Shown here: positions 20,436 through 31,356 of the stretch, in pieces
How positions within the stretch are numbered: position 1 is the stretch's first letter
Layout: every line of letters starts with the position of its first letter
NCBI GenBank assembly: GCA_028386065.3
Contig: JAKUCV010002416.1
Coordinates: forward strand, 63,828-127,827
Source: Turnera subulata
Lineage: Eukaryota > Streptophyta > Magnoliopsida > Malpighiales > Passifloraceae
DNA: 64,000 bases
Reading direction: 5' to 3'
Notes under the pieces: model-generated
The model's database searches: none
Told to the model about the DNA's origin: nothing
Seen by the model: the letters and a program-made list of their open reading frames with translations, nothing else
Made by a program: the position numbers and the translations under genes

Positions 20436-20838
20436 AGGTTATGTTAGCTTTAGTTTTCAGTAATTTATTATTATCTTATTTTGACTAAACGTCTCTAGTG
20501 GTTTTAAATCCTAATCATCAATCTATTGTTCCTAAACAATTCTGATTACTTATTCCGCTAGAATTCGTGTTATTTTGAGTTCTCTTTTCTCTATTCTATT
20601 CTCTACTCTACATCAGTAAAAATTCGTTTTTAACAACCTTGGTTAAGGCGAAGTCATACCTTTCTTAATTTTGTTCCGAGGCCAAGTCCTTCCTTATTTT
20701 TGTTCTAAGGTGAAGTCTTGGATAGGTTGAATTTATATCCTATACAAAACAAAACATGAATCTAATTAGACGTGTGTAAAGAGTATTTCTCAAGACTTGT
20801 AGCCGTGGAGAACACATGAAAAACAAATAAGATCTTAC

Positions 20839-21082
20839 AATCTGCTGAGTTTTTTCCAATTCTGAATTAAGTTAGGAATGGTCCCATGGAAGTTGTTATC
20901 ATTTATCCGATTGCAAAGAACAATAAAAGGAAGCTTTCCATTCAGCACAATGATCAGAATGGTGTACGTTTAAACAAAAATGATTCTTGAAAAATGCGAG
21001 CAAAGCATACAAATCAGTTAGATTTACTAGCCCAGCAAATGACTTTGGTAAGATTCCCGTGAATTCTTTGAAGAAAGCATCC
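20839..21082 (-). pseudogene. Two exons of an LRR receptor-like kinase (LRR-VIII-type) with a damaged splice site
   Basis: On the minus strand, exon 21082-21011 reads FFKEFTGILPKSFAGLVNLTDF and exon 20910-20839 reads RINDNNFHGTIPNLIQNWKKLSRL. These are consecutive leucine-rich repeats. Both blocks are 72 nt, the LRR exon size in this kinase class. They are joined by ~100 nt with a usable GT donor at one end and GTAAGA after the second exon. The acceptor before the second exon reads TTTGCAA instead of TTTGCAG, which should prevent splicing. No kinase domain or other exons are seen nearby. Confidence 0.7.
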
Positions 21083-21155
21083 TGCAAGCAAACTAGCATA
21101 CAACACAACCCTCAGAACAACAGATATGTCAACACTGTTCCACAGTATTGGGGCT

Positions 21156-22454
21156 TTAGGCAGGCTGTTGTTTTGTTGGAGTGGTATGGGCTTTGTTATT
21201 GTCTCTTAAGAGGGTGGAAGGACCTTGACCAGTGTGGGCCTGGGGATTAATTTGGGCTGCTTGGTTAGACACATCTTTTAGTGGGACTCTATTGTTACCT
21301 TGGGTTTTCTTTTGTTGGGCTGGGCCTTTCGTTTTTGGTTTTGGAGCTTGCCTTCTGGGTTGGCTTGTAGATATTGTAGCCCTCTCCACATAGGCCTGAA
21401 AATTATGACTGTTTGGTATCTCTGGCTCATGGTCCACCTGCTCCAACGCTTGGAAGCAGTTGCTTGAGGAACTGCTTGGGGCGGTTGGGGTTTTTGGTGG
21501 GTCCCTCTCTACTTGTCTCTTCGCTGGCCTCCGATTTCTTCTCGGAGCAGACATCCATTCGCCCTTCATCTCTTATGCTTTGGGTTGATTCTCTTCATGG
21601 CACGCTCTGATCCAGATCCACTGATCTGCGTCTCTCCAACAGTATTTGATGCAACACCTCCTACTTCTAGTTGGGGAGCTGCAATCTCCGGACACGCTAG
21701 GACAGCGTGACCAACCTTCCCGCACATGTAGCAGATATCTGGCAAGCCCTCGTAGGCTACCTTTAACATCTCACCCTCAAAGTTCACTGTGCCCTTCAAG
21801 GGTTGCTTCAAGTAGAGATTCACTACTACCTTGGCAAATTTGCCCCTACTTGGGTTTGAGGCATTCTCATCCAGGCGAACCGTTTTTCCGACTCTGTTGC
21901 CCAAGGCCGTGAAAACTCGGGAGTGATAACAATGAACGGGAAACTCAGGGAACCGGATCCACATCACGACGTTTTCAATACTGTCTGAAGACGGCCGAAA
22001 AGATGGGGTCCAAGGTTGGACAAGGAGTATACTCCAAAAAACGGTCCATGGCCCTCCGGTTAAGGCATTCATATAGGTCGATTATCTTGAATGGGTGAGC
22101 TGGTTTCCAGAGCTGTTGGATCTTTGTGAAAAGAGTTTTATACCCTATGGCCCGACCGAGCAGTTTCACAACTACCGCTTGCTTCCACTTCTTATTCATC
22201 CGAGATTTGAATGCTTCAGACAGTTCAACGATCTCCACGCCATCCTTCTCATACACCACGATATCCCCTTCTTCATACTCGGCTTCCCCTTCATCTATCC
22301 AAGGGTCTTTCTAGGTATATCCATTTGGCCATGTGGCAACCATGTCTTTATAGCTCACCCTTGGTTCCACTATCGTCACTTCACATATAGGGGGCCAGCT
22401 CCTCCATAATCACCTCGGACGTCGCCGGAGTGGGAGAGGTCGCCGCCTCCATTC
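21156..22454 (-). pseudogene. LINE ORF1 (DUF4283 plus CCHC zinc knuckle) remnant
   Basis: From about 22454 (ATGGAGGCGGCGACC on the minus strand) it reads through broken frames. A DUF4283 nucleic-acid-binding region (WKQAVVVKLLGRAIGY...KPAHPFKIIDL) spans about 22200-22090. Then come MWIRFPEFPVHCYHSRVF, KFAKVVVNLYLKQPL and the zinc knuckle CYMCGKVGHAVLAC (about 21710-21750). A basic, proline/serine-rich tail extends to 21156. Frameshifts fall near 22260 and 21975-22072, with another frame break near 21566. No ORF2 follows downstream on the minus strand, so only the 5' portion of a LINE is present. Confidence 0.72.
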
Positions 22455-22459
22455 TTACC

Positions 22460-23570
22460 TTCTTTGTGTGGCGGTCCTCATTCTCTGGTGAGGAAAGGGG
22501 TTCCTCCACACTCCTGTGCGGTTCCACTGGATGTTGTGTATCACCGGTTGTGGCTGTGTTTCGTCCCGTATTCAGGGGATAGGCTAGGTCTCCTCTCTCT
22601 TGATCTAGATCTGCTTCTCTCCATCCTAATAAACTTAAGCGCGGGGAAGGAGTTAGATCTATATTATTCCGACAAAATCAGTACCGAAGAAAGTAGGTAG
22701 GGGTCTTGCATAACTATCAAGATAGAGCTTCTCTCTCTAAACTTCTCTATGTAACAAACTAAATTTTTCTCATAGAAAGAGTCTTTTTGCGGATAAGGTG
22801 CATTCTTGTTGGGGTCTTATTGGACTCAAGAACAAGTGGCCAAAACCCAGGTGACAGCTGCACCATCGATTGCCAAATTGAGCCTATATATTAATTATCA
22901 TGCGCATCAGAGAAATTTTTGCCCCTTTTGATAGTTAGTGTTAAGGGTTATGTTTGCTTGTTGACAGCCCAATTGAGTCGTTGATTTTCTAGCTAAACTA
23001 CCCAGGATGCACATGTTCATAGGCCCTGGTGCTTTACATGTGGAGTTCTTCAATCTGTATAGGAGGATACTCCTCCTCCTTTCTTTATCTAATATAATGT
23101 ATATCACCGTTCAAAAAGTGAGAGAGAGAGAGAGCGCCAATATCATCTACTCTTTTTTTGAACATAATATCATCTTCTCAGTTTCATATTTTGATTGGGA
23201 TTTAAATATGAATTTTTCTTTCTTTTATATTATTTTACTTCTTTTGTTTGGATAATTTATACTCTAAACCATTTGCAAAAAAATTGATATGGAAAGCAAG
23301 GATTTTAAATGAAACCTTTTATCATATGGGTGTGACGATTATGCTTGAAACCCAGGGTCAGTGTGAATGATTGAAAAGACATAAGACATTGAGATGTATG
23401 TGTGGAGACCACGTCTATCACCTGTCTTGTTTTCTTCTTTTCTTTCGTTTGGTACATGTCTCCTCTCTTGTTGGGCCAAGGCCTGAGCTAGTATTAGAAT
23501 TAAGCGAGGTCGGTTATGTATTTTTTTGTTTAGAAAGAGAGGCAAATCCAATCTAAAACGGGATTTAGTC
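22460..23570. other. Intergenic sequence upstream of the DUF295 gene
   Basis: A GC-richer stretch to about 22700 is probably the 5' leader of the minus-strand LINE remnant. The rest is AT-rich. I see no gene. Confidence 0.45.
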
Positions 23571-23576
23571 TTGAGG

Positions 23577-23589
23577 TTATATATAAAGG
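23577..23589 (+). promoter_or_regulatory. TATA box of the intact DUF295 gene
   Basis: TTATATATAAAGG followed by GGCCAGGCTTAA is repeated almost exactly at 46159 and 49768, each time upstream of a DUF295 gene. Each is followed about 115 bp later by a GTAAG splice donor (here 23692), implying a 5'-UTR exon and intron before the coding exon. Confidence 0.7.
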
Positions 23590-24224
23590 GGCCAGGCTTA
23601 ACGTAAAAGGCAGAGTAAAGCCAACCCCCTACCCTCATAATTACAAGCAAAATTAATTACAAGGGAAGAAGGAGAAGAAGCATTGTGACGAGTAAGAACT
23701 CCAAACTATGTAATTTATATATTTTCTACTTTTGTATTTCGTGTACTTTAAATTCGTTTCATGGTAGATTCTTTATTGTAGCATGAGACAGATAATCTTT
23801 GCGAATAAAGAAAAAGGTGGGATTCCTAGACTATAGACCCATATTTTGCAATGCAGTGGGGTAGTTCTATTTGACAGTCATACTTATAGATTACTTTTTA
23901 TTGTTTAGCTTTCACCTGATTTAGAAAAAGAAAAGCACGAAGAAAAGACAAGTTGCCAGTTGAGATTAGATTTTTTTGAGTATTTGATACAATTAATCAG
24001 TGGGACTTTTACTGTAGCATATATGTTCCTACATTATGGTTTCCTTGCATATATATAGTTCGTTTTGGAGTGATGAAATATGTTCATGATTGCACGTTCT
24101 TATTCCCAGTTGCATATTTAGTTTTGCGAGTGATAAATATATATGTTCATGTTCGTATCCTCGTTAAATTAATTAATTGTTCAATCTGTTTTGTTTGAAT
24201 GAATTAATTAAATTAGAGGGAAAG

Positions 24225-25211
24225 ATGGGATCAGAGGGCGAAGAAGAGCAAAAAGGTGATCTCTTATCACAGCGTAGGCCTCCAGCAATTGGAACAAGGC
24301 CATGGCTAGTTTATATCCATGGACAGCGATTGCATCACCAGACTTTCTATGATATATGTGGAGGAGGATCGTACCATTTGAAGAGCATTCCGGAGATGAG
24401 ACAAAAGAAGATTTTGAGTTGCTCAAATGGTTGGCTCATTCTATTAGACGTAAAAACAAAGGACTATTTCCTATTGAATCCCATCTCCATGCAAAGCATT
24501 AAGCTACCTCGTATGATGAAGTCGAACCCTCCTCCCGATGTTGTACTACTCTCACGGCCTGACCTTAATGATCCCAATTGTTACGTGATGTGTCTTAATA
24601 AGAGGAAGTGGGAATGCAAGCCAAGTGTGGTGTTTTGCAAGGTTTCCGATGTTAAGTGGACTGAACAAGAGTTAGACGGCTTGGGTGAATATTATGATTG
24701 TTTAGGTTCTTGTGCTACCATCTTTGATGGACAAATCCACATGCTCACGGACGGAAGGCTCTTTTTGGTTAAGGTAGGTCAGGACTATCATGTTACCCTT
24801 GAAGATTTGCTGGTAGAAACACCGCGTCTACCAATGCTCAGGTCCACTTCCTACAAGTGGAACTTTATGGTTGAGTCATCCACCGATTTGTTCTTGATTT
24901 ACTACTTCTCAGTTGGAAGATATACTCACCGTTTTGAGATTTTGAAATTAGATCCCCAGTATAAAGTGTGGGTGAGTAGTGTTGATCAAATTCTCAAGGA
25001 TCGTGCAATTTTCATCAATCTTTTTAACGGCCCAATTGCTTTAATCTCTACAAGGGAATTTTCTGGATTGAGAGAGAATACAGTCTACTTCACACTCCCT
25101 GATGATCCAAGCCTTTATGAGTACAGTCTAGAGGAGAAGTGGGTGACAAGTTCTTTGCCTCGTACTAATGTCACTCGCGATTGGCTTCAGCCTATATGGT
25201 TTTTCCCTTGA
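24225..25211 (+). CDS. DUF295-family protein (F-box/kelch-type relative), intact
   Basis: The single coding exon starts MGSEGEEEQKGD, 328 residues, TGA at 25209. Landmarks of the plant DUF295 family are RPWLVYIHG, ILSCSNGWLILLDVKTKDYFLLNP, a central CATIFDGQIHMLTDGRLFLVKV and a C-terminal VYFTLPDD..LYEYSLEEKW. No F-box is found at the N-terminus, unlike the relatives at 47051 and 55202, so a role in an SCF ubiquitin ligase cannot be assumed. I chose the ATG at 24225 over the in-frame ATG at 24177 because a splice acceptor (TTAAATTAG at about 24216) fits a 5'-UTR intron from the GTAAG donor at 23692. It is the only open host-type gene in the window. Confidence 0.8.
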   Translation: MGSEGEEEQKGDLLSQRRPPAIGTRPWLVYIHGQRLHHQTFYDICGGGSYHLKSIPEMRQKKILSCSNGWLILLDVKTKDYFLLNPISMQSIKLPRMMKSNPPPDVVLLSRPDLNDPNCYVMCLNKRKWECKPSVVFCKVSDVKWTEQELDGLGEYYDCLGSCATIFDGQIHMLTDGRLFLVKVGQDYHVTLEDLLVETPRLPMLRSTSYKWNFMVESSTDLFLIYYFSVGRYTHRFEILKLDPQYKVWVSSVDQILKDRAIFINLFNGPIALISTREFSGLRENTVYFTLPDDPSLYEYSLEEKWVTSSLPRTNVTRDWLQPIWFFP

Positions 25212-27189
25212 TTCATGTTTCTTTTTTTACTATTTATTGCTTATATTATAAGAATAGTTTTATGAATTATACACTCACCCTCACCGGGAAAGTTATTTTT
25301 TTGTTGTCATTCTTACATTTCCTTTTTTTTCACATTGTGATACTCATATTTCAGGGGCCATAGACTATTTAACTATATTTCTGAATTATTTTAAACACTC
25401 TAAAACAAAACAAATTAAACGGCCTAATATAATCCTGAGACATATCATATATTCCTTACTGTTATTTATAGAATTTCTTTTATAAAAAAGATGACATATA
25501 TAATTTATATTTGTTTATGATTTACTCTTCTTTCCATTGGAGTCGGTTCTTTGTAAGGATCTTGTTATCAAATATCCATCTTTCATCGTTACAGCAGGCA
25601 ATTGGAGAATATTATGCATGTTATTATTACTCTATTAAATTTGATTTTTATTATAACCGAATTTATCTTTAATAAATATTTTATTATTACATTTAACATC
25701 CAGGGCATTTATCATCCATAATTCTATTTATCTTAACCTTATTATCATCATCTTTTATCTAACATCTAATCATTAAATCCGCAAAACCTCTCCCTTTTCT
25801 AACAAGAGTAATTAAGATAGGATTGCTAAGGAAGCATGGAAATAAAAACTAAAAACAAGATGATTATGAGGATGATGCAGTAAGCTTAGAGATGGGAATA
25901 GTGTTTATGCTAGCATCATTAGCATCTTCAAATTGATTAGTTGGAGCTTCTAAAAAAGACATATGTTTCATCAACCCCGGGTACTCGATGAACAACATGT
26001 GTAGTAGGAGTCTCAATGGGAGTATTATGGCTTATACCTAGACGTCTACTTTGAAGGACGATTAACCTATAATAAATACAACTCGTTGCTGCCAAATTAT
26101 ATTCCTACCCTAATCTAGAATTATCCGGCTTTCGCCAATGTAATCCTATCCTAAGGCGTAGTAAACGTACACAATGTTAAGTGTTGTGATCCTGAATTAG
26201 TTTAAGATCTCTCTCATCAATCAATAAAGTAAAGATTTATTATAGTCTTTCCAATCTCTTCGTTTCACCTATGTGTTCTTTACTTAGTAATCTAAAATAG
26301 TAGTAAAAATTGGCCAATTCTCTAACTCTCTTAAGAACACTGAAAATAAATCAAGGCTCAACCAATAAACAAAACAAATAATTTAACTAGAAAAGTGGGC
26401 AGCAATTACATTCAATAGACCTAAATAAAGTATTTAATTCATGATTCCGGAAGTAATAAAAATAATAAAAAAAAAATCTTAGAAAAACATGTTTACAAAC
26501 CAAAGAAAATTGGTCGACAAAAGTTGAGGACAAGATTCAATTTTTCCTCCTCATTTCTTGCACTTTCTCTCCTGCCAGATTTGTGACTTATTGTTTGTTG
26601 GTCAATAAATTTTGTCTTCTAAAAAAACCAGAAGTCTTGGTCAATAAATTTTCTACCAAAATATGGGTTTAGGGCCTCCTTTTATACTAAGATTATCCAC
26701 ATGCATTCCCTTTTTCTCCATGAAAATTAGATGGAAGTCTTTAATTAAAAATATAGACAGTGGACACAACCCTGTGCTAGACTTTGTCTGCGCAAAAACA
26801 GGGTTATTCGCAGGGTATTTTGACTTTCATTTTGGATCTTCATTTTATTTGGGAGACTCACCCAGTACCGCGACCCGGGTTGAACCGCATAGGTAGGGGC
26901 AGATATGGGATGGGAAACCAAAAAAGCGTTTGTTTTTGTCCTCGATACAGGACGGAGACAGCCGGTTTCCTAGTGCCAACTTTTTCCAGCGGTCCTCCAA
27001 TTGTCCCACTCCCAGTCTTATTATTGAGGGGTGGAATTGATTTTTTTGTTTTGGGGGAGAAATATCGTGTTTTAAAATTCTTCTTAATTTTTAATTTAGA
27101 ACAGTCTCTCAGTCTCCACCACTCCCTCTACTCACATTCTGTTCCCAAATTTTGAACTCAAAAAAAGCCATTACTTATACTATAAACCT
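25212..27189. other. AT-rich intergenic sequence
   Basis: No exon is supported. The stretch 25615-25790 (TTGATTTTTATTATAACCGA, TTAATAAATATTTTA, CTTATTATCATCATCTTTT) is a diverged relative of the spacer at 4690-4870, so a dispersed repeat family is represented twice in the window. Confidence 0.45.
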
Positions 27190-27432
27190 CGCGATGAATG
27201 GAAAAGCTTGGGAGCAATTTCTTCTGCGCAGCGTCGGTGCAGGGCGTGGGTCTGTTTCGCGATGCCACCGCTTCCGGTTGAGGTAAGAGTGGAACCACGC
27301 GGTACGGTACCGGCTTTGGTCTTTGTAGTTTAGCTCGAATCTCTTGTTCAGTACCGTCCCTTTCTTCTTCCTCTGTAATTCTTTTCTTCTTTGCCGTCAA
27401 TATTCTGCATTTATTAGGAAGTTCATGTTGCT

Positions 27433-27470
27433 TGGTGTGGTGGTGGTGGTGGTGGTGTGTGTGTGTGGAC
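27433..27470. repeat. GGT/GT microsatellite
   Basis: A run of GTG GTG units passes into GTGTGTGTG. Simple sequence repeat. Confidence 0.9.
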
Positions 27471-27549
27471 GCAATGCAATACAATTTAGAGAGCTGATGA
27501 TATGTATGCCGGAGTTCTGATTGCTATGAGTGGTGTTCATGTGCAGGGC

Positions 27550-28264
27550 GGAGTCGCAGAAACTTATTGGTCATGCAAATTGCAAAGTTGCTTCCCTAGC
27601 AGCACAGAAGCTTTCGAGTTTGCAACCAAATAAAGCATAATGCTGAATTTCTTTTTGGATAGCAGTGTAAATGGGAATGGTGATGATCTTGAATTTGGTT
27701 CAAACCTTGCATGTCAAGCTCCATCAATTGTTTTGGTGGATGGGGAACTGTTAGGTGTTGGAAGTACTACAACTTCTTCCTCTCGTTATGGATGGTATGA
27801 TCAGAGTGACTTTGCACAGAAATGAAATGACATGATCGTTCTTCTGCTGATGGTGGAAAACTTCAATTTAATTGGTTAACTGATGCGTGTGACCGGATAT
27901 CAGAGGAAATACTTGTCAGCTTCTGTTCCACGTCTATTTCGCTTTTCTTCCTTGCGCCAGAGTTTATCAATTTGCTCTCAGATTCAGCTTGCTGATGGGG
28001 ATGGATCTGCTAGTTTTTCTTCTTTGCTTGAAGCAAGTGAGAGGAAACATGTGATTGACTATCTGATTGAGTGCGGCTCTGGTTCAAATGCATTGCCAGT
28101 AACTGCTCTCCCTCAAGGAACAGTAAGAAAACATTACAAGGGCTATGAGGTAGCCATTATTCCCCCCAACACCAGCAGCAGAAATGAAGCCAGGAGAGAG
28201 ACTGGTATGTTGCTTATACATTCAGCCGTCGGTTCTCAATATGACTGTGAGTGAACGCACTAGA
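27550..28264 (+). pseudogene. 5' part of a second DExH14/ASCC3-like helicase pseudogene, split by a copia element
   Basis: After an acceptor-like CATGTGCAG the sequence reads CKVASLAAQKLSSLQPNK, then LNFFLDSSVNGNGDDLEFG, FNWLTDACDRI, SFSSLLEASERK and VTALPQGTVRKHYKGYE..IIPP. This is the N-terminal part and the approach to the first helicase cassette of the DExH14-type protein. The Walker A segment is deleted: the text jumps from about 28215 to FSRRFS..MTVSERTGDMQLSKNKLEET. That last run is interrupted by the copia element (28265-36803) and resumes at 36799-36860. Frameshifts and stops (about 27823, 27880) confirm decay. Same strand as the 3'-half pseudogene at 1040-2860, but in the wrong order to be one gene. 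Confidence 0.72.
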
Positions 28265-29772
28265 TGTTAGTAATATGCCCAAAAGCCAATCAATGGATGA
28301 TTGTAGTCATGTATATACATTAAGGTTATTCCAATAAATATGATTATGAGATAATCTCTTGCACATATTTATAACCCTAGAATATTTTGTATTCTTAAAT
28401 GTCCCTAGTCGATTATTATTATGGATGGGTTGTAATAATAAATTAATACTAGCGTATGTTAAGAATTGTATGAGATACGAATTCTACATACGGGTACAAC
28501 TTATAAAACTTGTGGACTGGACCGACCCACATAAGAACCCTACATGGAACGTTATATGATTGTCATTAGTGGTTCTTATATGTATTGTCCTTAGACCTGA
28601 GATCAACAAGGTTCCCAGCATATGAGTCGTATACTTTGATATTATTCCTAGTCATCCGTAACTGGGTGGTCTTAAGGGTAATCATTGGGTATATGATAAA
28701 TGTGTAGTGGGTTTTGATTGATCAAGATGGGATTCGTCCGACCCATATAACAGGTATATTATCAGATGGGCTTCTTGATAGAGTTGAACTATTAAATGCA
28801 TGGCCATGCTCGGATTATATGATATGGTGATATCATGAGTATCCGTTTTACACAGTTAACTCGGGGATCAAGAAACTAAGATTAAACATATACGACGTTC
28901 TCTATGTCTCGGTTTAATCTTGATAATGGGACGAAAGGACGATGACATGTTCCGAGGCATATGAATCAGTACTGATCTTATCGTTCGGGTAGCAATGATG
29001 TGTTACTAGACGCCGCTCTTTGCTTATAATTGTAAAATGAGAATTTACAATTATTGCTGAACGTTACAAGTGCCTATAGGGTCACACACATAGAATCGTT
29101 GATTCGAGCAGGTGGTTGAACAGCGGTTGGACCATGGTTCGACCGTGTATGGTTGGACCGTAGTTGGACCATGGTTGGACCAGGATCGTTTTGGGCTGGT
29201 TTGGTTCAGTGATTGACAGAATTATTGGACCAAATTAGTGCTGTGATGGGTGTTTGTACATTAGTGGAGACATGGTTATGTGGAGACATAATCATATAAG
29301 ATAATGGGCCATCATGTTGGCCATTATCCTATTATCTATTAGCACTAATTGGGGAGAGTAATCAGATTACTTTTGACCTTCTTTCTCTCTTGCTCCTGCA
29401 AATTTTCAGAGAAAAAAAACACACACCATCACCCTTTTCTTCTTTGAGAAAGAAAGAAGAACAAAAAGCCACAAGATTAAGCTCCCGGAAATCTGTAGCT
29501 AGCACCACGGTTCGGGAGTGCTCGGGGGTTGGAGATCGTGAGACGATTCCGGCCTGTGATTGACGGTTCGTGTGGATACCGTAGAGGAGCAGGATATCCT
29601 TCTTATTCTAGCTGATTCGGATCATCAGTTGGGTGAAAGACCTCAACCGAACCAGGTATGTTTTTCTATAACTCTGTTTACTCTGTTTCACATGGATCCT
29701 CCATGAGTACCGGGATTTCCGCTGTGCTTTAGTTGCATTTGATTCTCAGATTGCATGATCCGGCTACTTACA
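28265..29772 (+). repeat. 5' LTR of the copia element at 28265
   Basis: 1508 bp, very similar to the 1509-bp 3' LTR. It includes a minisatellite of GGTTGGACCATGGTT-like units (about 29112-29182). Confidence 0.95.
29112..29182. repeat. Short tandem array of ~12-bp TGGTTGGACC units inside the LTR
   Basis: Units of the form (C/T)(A/G)TGGTTGGACC follow one another with small changes. The 3' LTR has the matching array at about 36144-36215, with slightly different unit content. Confidence 0.75.
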
Positions 29773-29773
29773 G

Positions 29774-29786
29774 TGGTAGCGGAGCC
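29774..29786 (+). promoter_or_regulatory. Primer-binding site of the copia element at 28265
   Basis: TGGTAGCGGAGCC starts one base after the LTR. The same 13 bases serve the copia element at 50340, although the LTRs of the two are unrelated. Confidence 0.7.
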
Positions 29787-30074
29787 TCTTGTGAAACGCT
29801 AAACCGAATTATGTATTCATATGTTATATGTGATATAGTATGAACATGCTAGTATATGTGATATGATGGAATTCATTTTGTATATGTGATATGCTAAATG
29901 ATTTTTGTACATGTTGATGTTGTGTTTTTGTTAAAAATGTTTTGACAACAAGCACTTGATTGGTATGAGATATCAATCAAGATGTTCATGGCAGTAAGTC
30001 GAAGAGTTCGACTAAGAAAAAACGAGTGTCGGTTTGTGTATAGAACGATTGTCGTTCTAGTACAGCTAGGCCAT

Positions 30075-30571
30075 AACATCGATGTTGGTGAGACCAACAT
30101 CGATGTTAGCATGAAGTTTAGCCTTGGCCGAACCTTCACAACATCGATGTTGTGTGACAAACATCGATGTTCTGATGAAGTTTAGCCTCGGCCGAATGTT
30201 CATAACATCGATGTTGTGTGACCAACATCGATGTTCTCATGCAAAACACTCAACAACATAGATATTAAGAGTTACAACATCGATGTTATTTGAGCTCGGC
30301 CAAATTGGTTTGAAGTTCCAGAACTCTCATAACATCGATGTTCAGGATGCCAATATCGATGTTCTTGAGTTCCAGAAGTTCAAACATCGATGTTTAAGTG
30401 TTAACATCGATGTTCTATGCACTCGGCAACCTCAAACATCGATGTTTGATTGTCAACATCGATGTTTTGAGGGTTCGGCAACCTCTAACATCGATGTTTG
30501 ATTGTCAACATCGATGTTCTTTGGATTCGCAAACTTCAAACATCGATGTTTAAGGGTTAAACATCGATGTT
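30075..30571. repeat. Array of paired AACATCGATGTT palindromes in the copia leader
   Basis: Sixteen perfect 12-bp palindromes start at 30075, 30096, 30140, 30160, 30204, 30224, 30276, 30331, 30383, 30403, 30435, 30455, 30487, 30507, 30539 and 30560. One-to-two-base variants at 30255 and 30352 complete nine pairs. Spacing within a pair is 20 or 21 bp. Between pairs it is 64-65 bp at first and exactly 52 bp for the last four steps. A degenerate tenth pair sits at 30764/30783. Pairs can fold as hairpins with small loops; the first (GGT-GAG-ACC spacer) and last (TAA-GGG-TTA spacer) give 15-bp perfect stems with three-base loops. The array lies between primer site and gag, so it is in the genomic RNA but outside the LTR. 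Function unknown. Confidence 0.92.
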
Positions 30572-31356
30572 GTGGAACCCAGTGACTTCAACAGCAAATT
30601 CAGGGTAGATGGAGGCCGAATTGGTCTGGCCTGAATAGCAAAGTTATAGAACTACTTCTTAGCTTTCCAGGGACACCAAGATTGCACCAAATCGAGCTCT
30701 ACAGCTCTGGATATGGCCGAAATACTGAGTGCTGCCAAGTAGTTGGGAGAATCAGATTCTCAAAACATTGATGTTCAAGTTAGACATCGATGTTCACATG
30801 TATTTTTGGTTTCCAAATTTACAAAACATCAATGTATGAATTGTTGATTATATGCATATGATGTATGAACATATGTTGATGTAAATATTAAGTTCTTAGT
30901 TGCCTTCCATGATAAGCACTCATCAAGGTTAGGATCAACAATTGGTAGTTTTTGCCAAAGCAAGGTGCCAATGTTTATCCTAGCAAGGTGCGACTGGATA
31001 ACTGTAATATTTGAATTGCTTATTGTGGGTTTGGACTTAACTAGATCATCTTAATAGGATTAATGACTTAGAGGCAAGGAGTTGAGCTATGTCTATGAGA
31101 TAGACAAGAACAAGTGTTGTTCACTCAACTATCCAAGAGTTACATGAGATGTAATTGACAAGAGTTGTCTACCTAAATAGCTATGATGTAGGCGATCAGC
31201 CAAAGCTGACTTATATTATAGTGAAATATGGATCTTGGCCTACTCATGATTATTTTGTTTTCATAGTAGGAGCATCATTTAATAGAATTCCTTGTTAAAT
31301 GATTTATGTATACATGACTCTTATTTGTGTGAGTTGATCTTTGTTGTAGAGCTACT

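Noticed and set aside
23339..23650. Minus-strand 103-residue frame upstream of the DUF295 gene
   Set aside because: It covers the TATA box and leader exon shared with two other DUF295 copies, and the frame is not conserved in those copies.
30283..30501. Open frame with repeated NIDV and HRCF peptides
   Set aside because: It is the translation of the AACATCGATGTT palindrome array in an untranslated leader, not a protein-coding gene.
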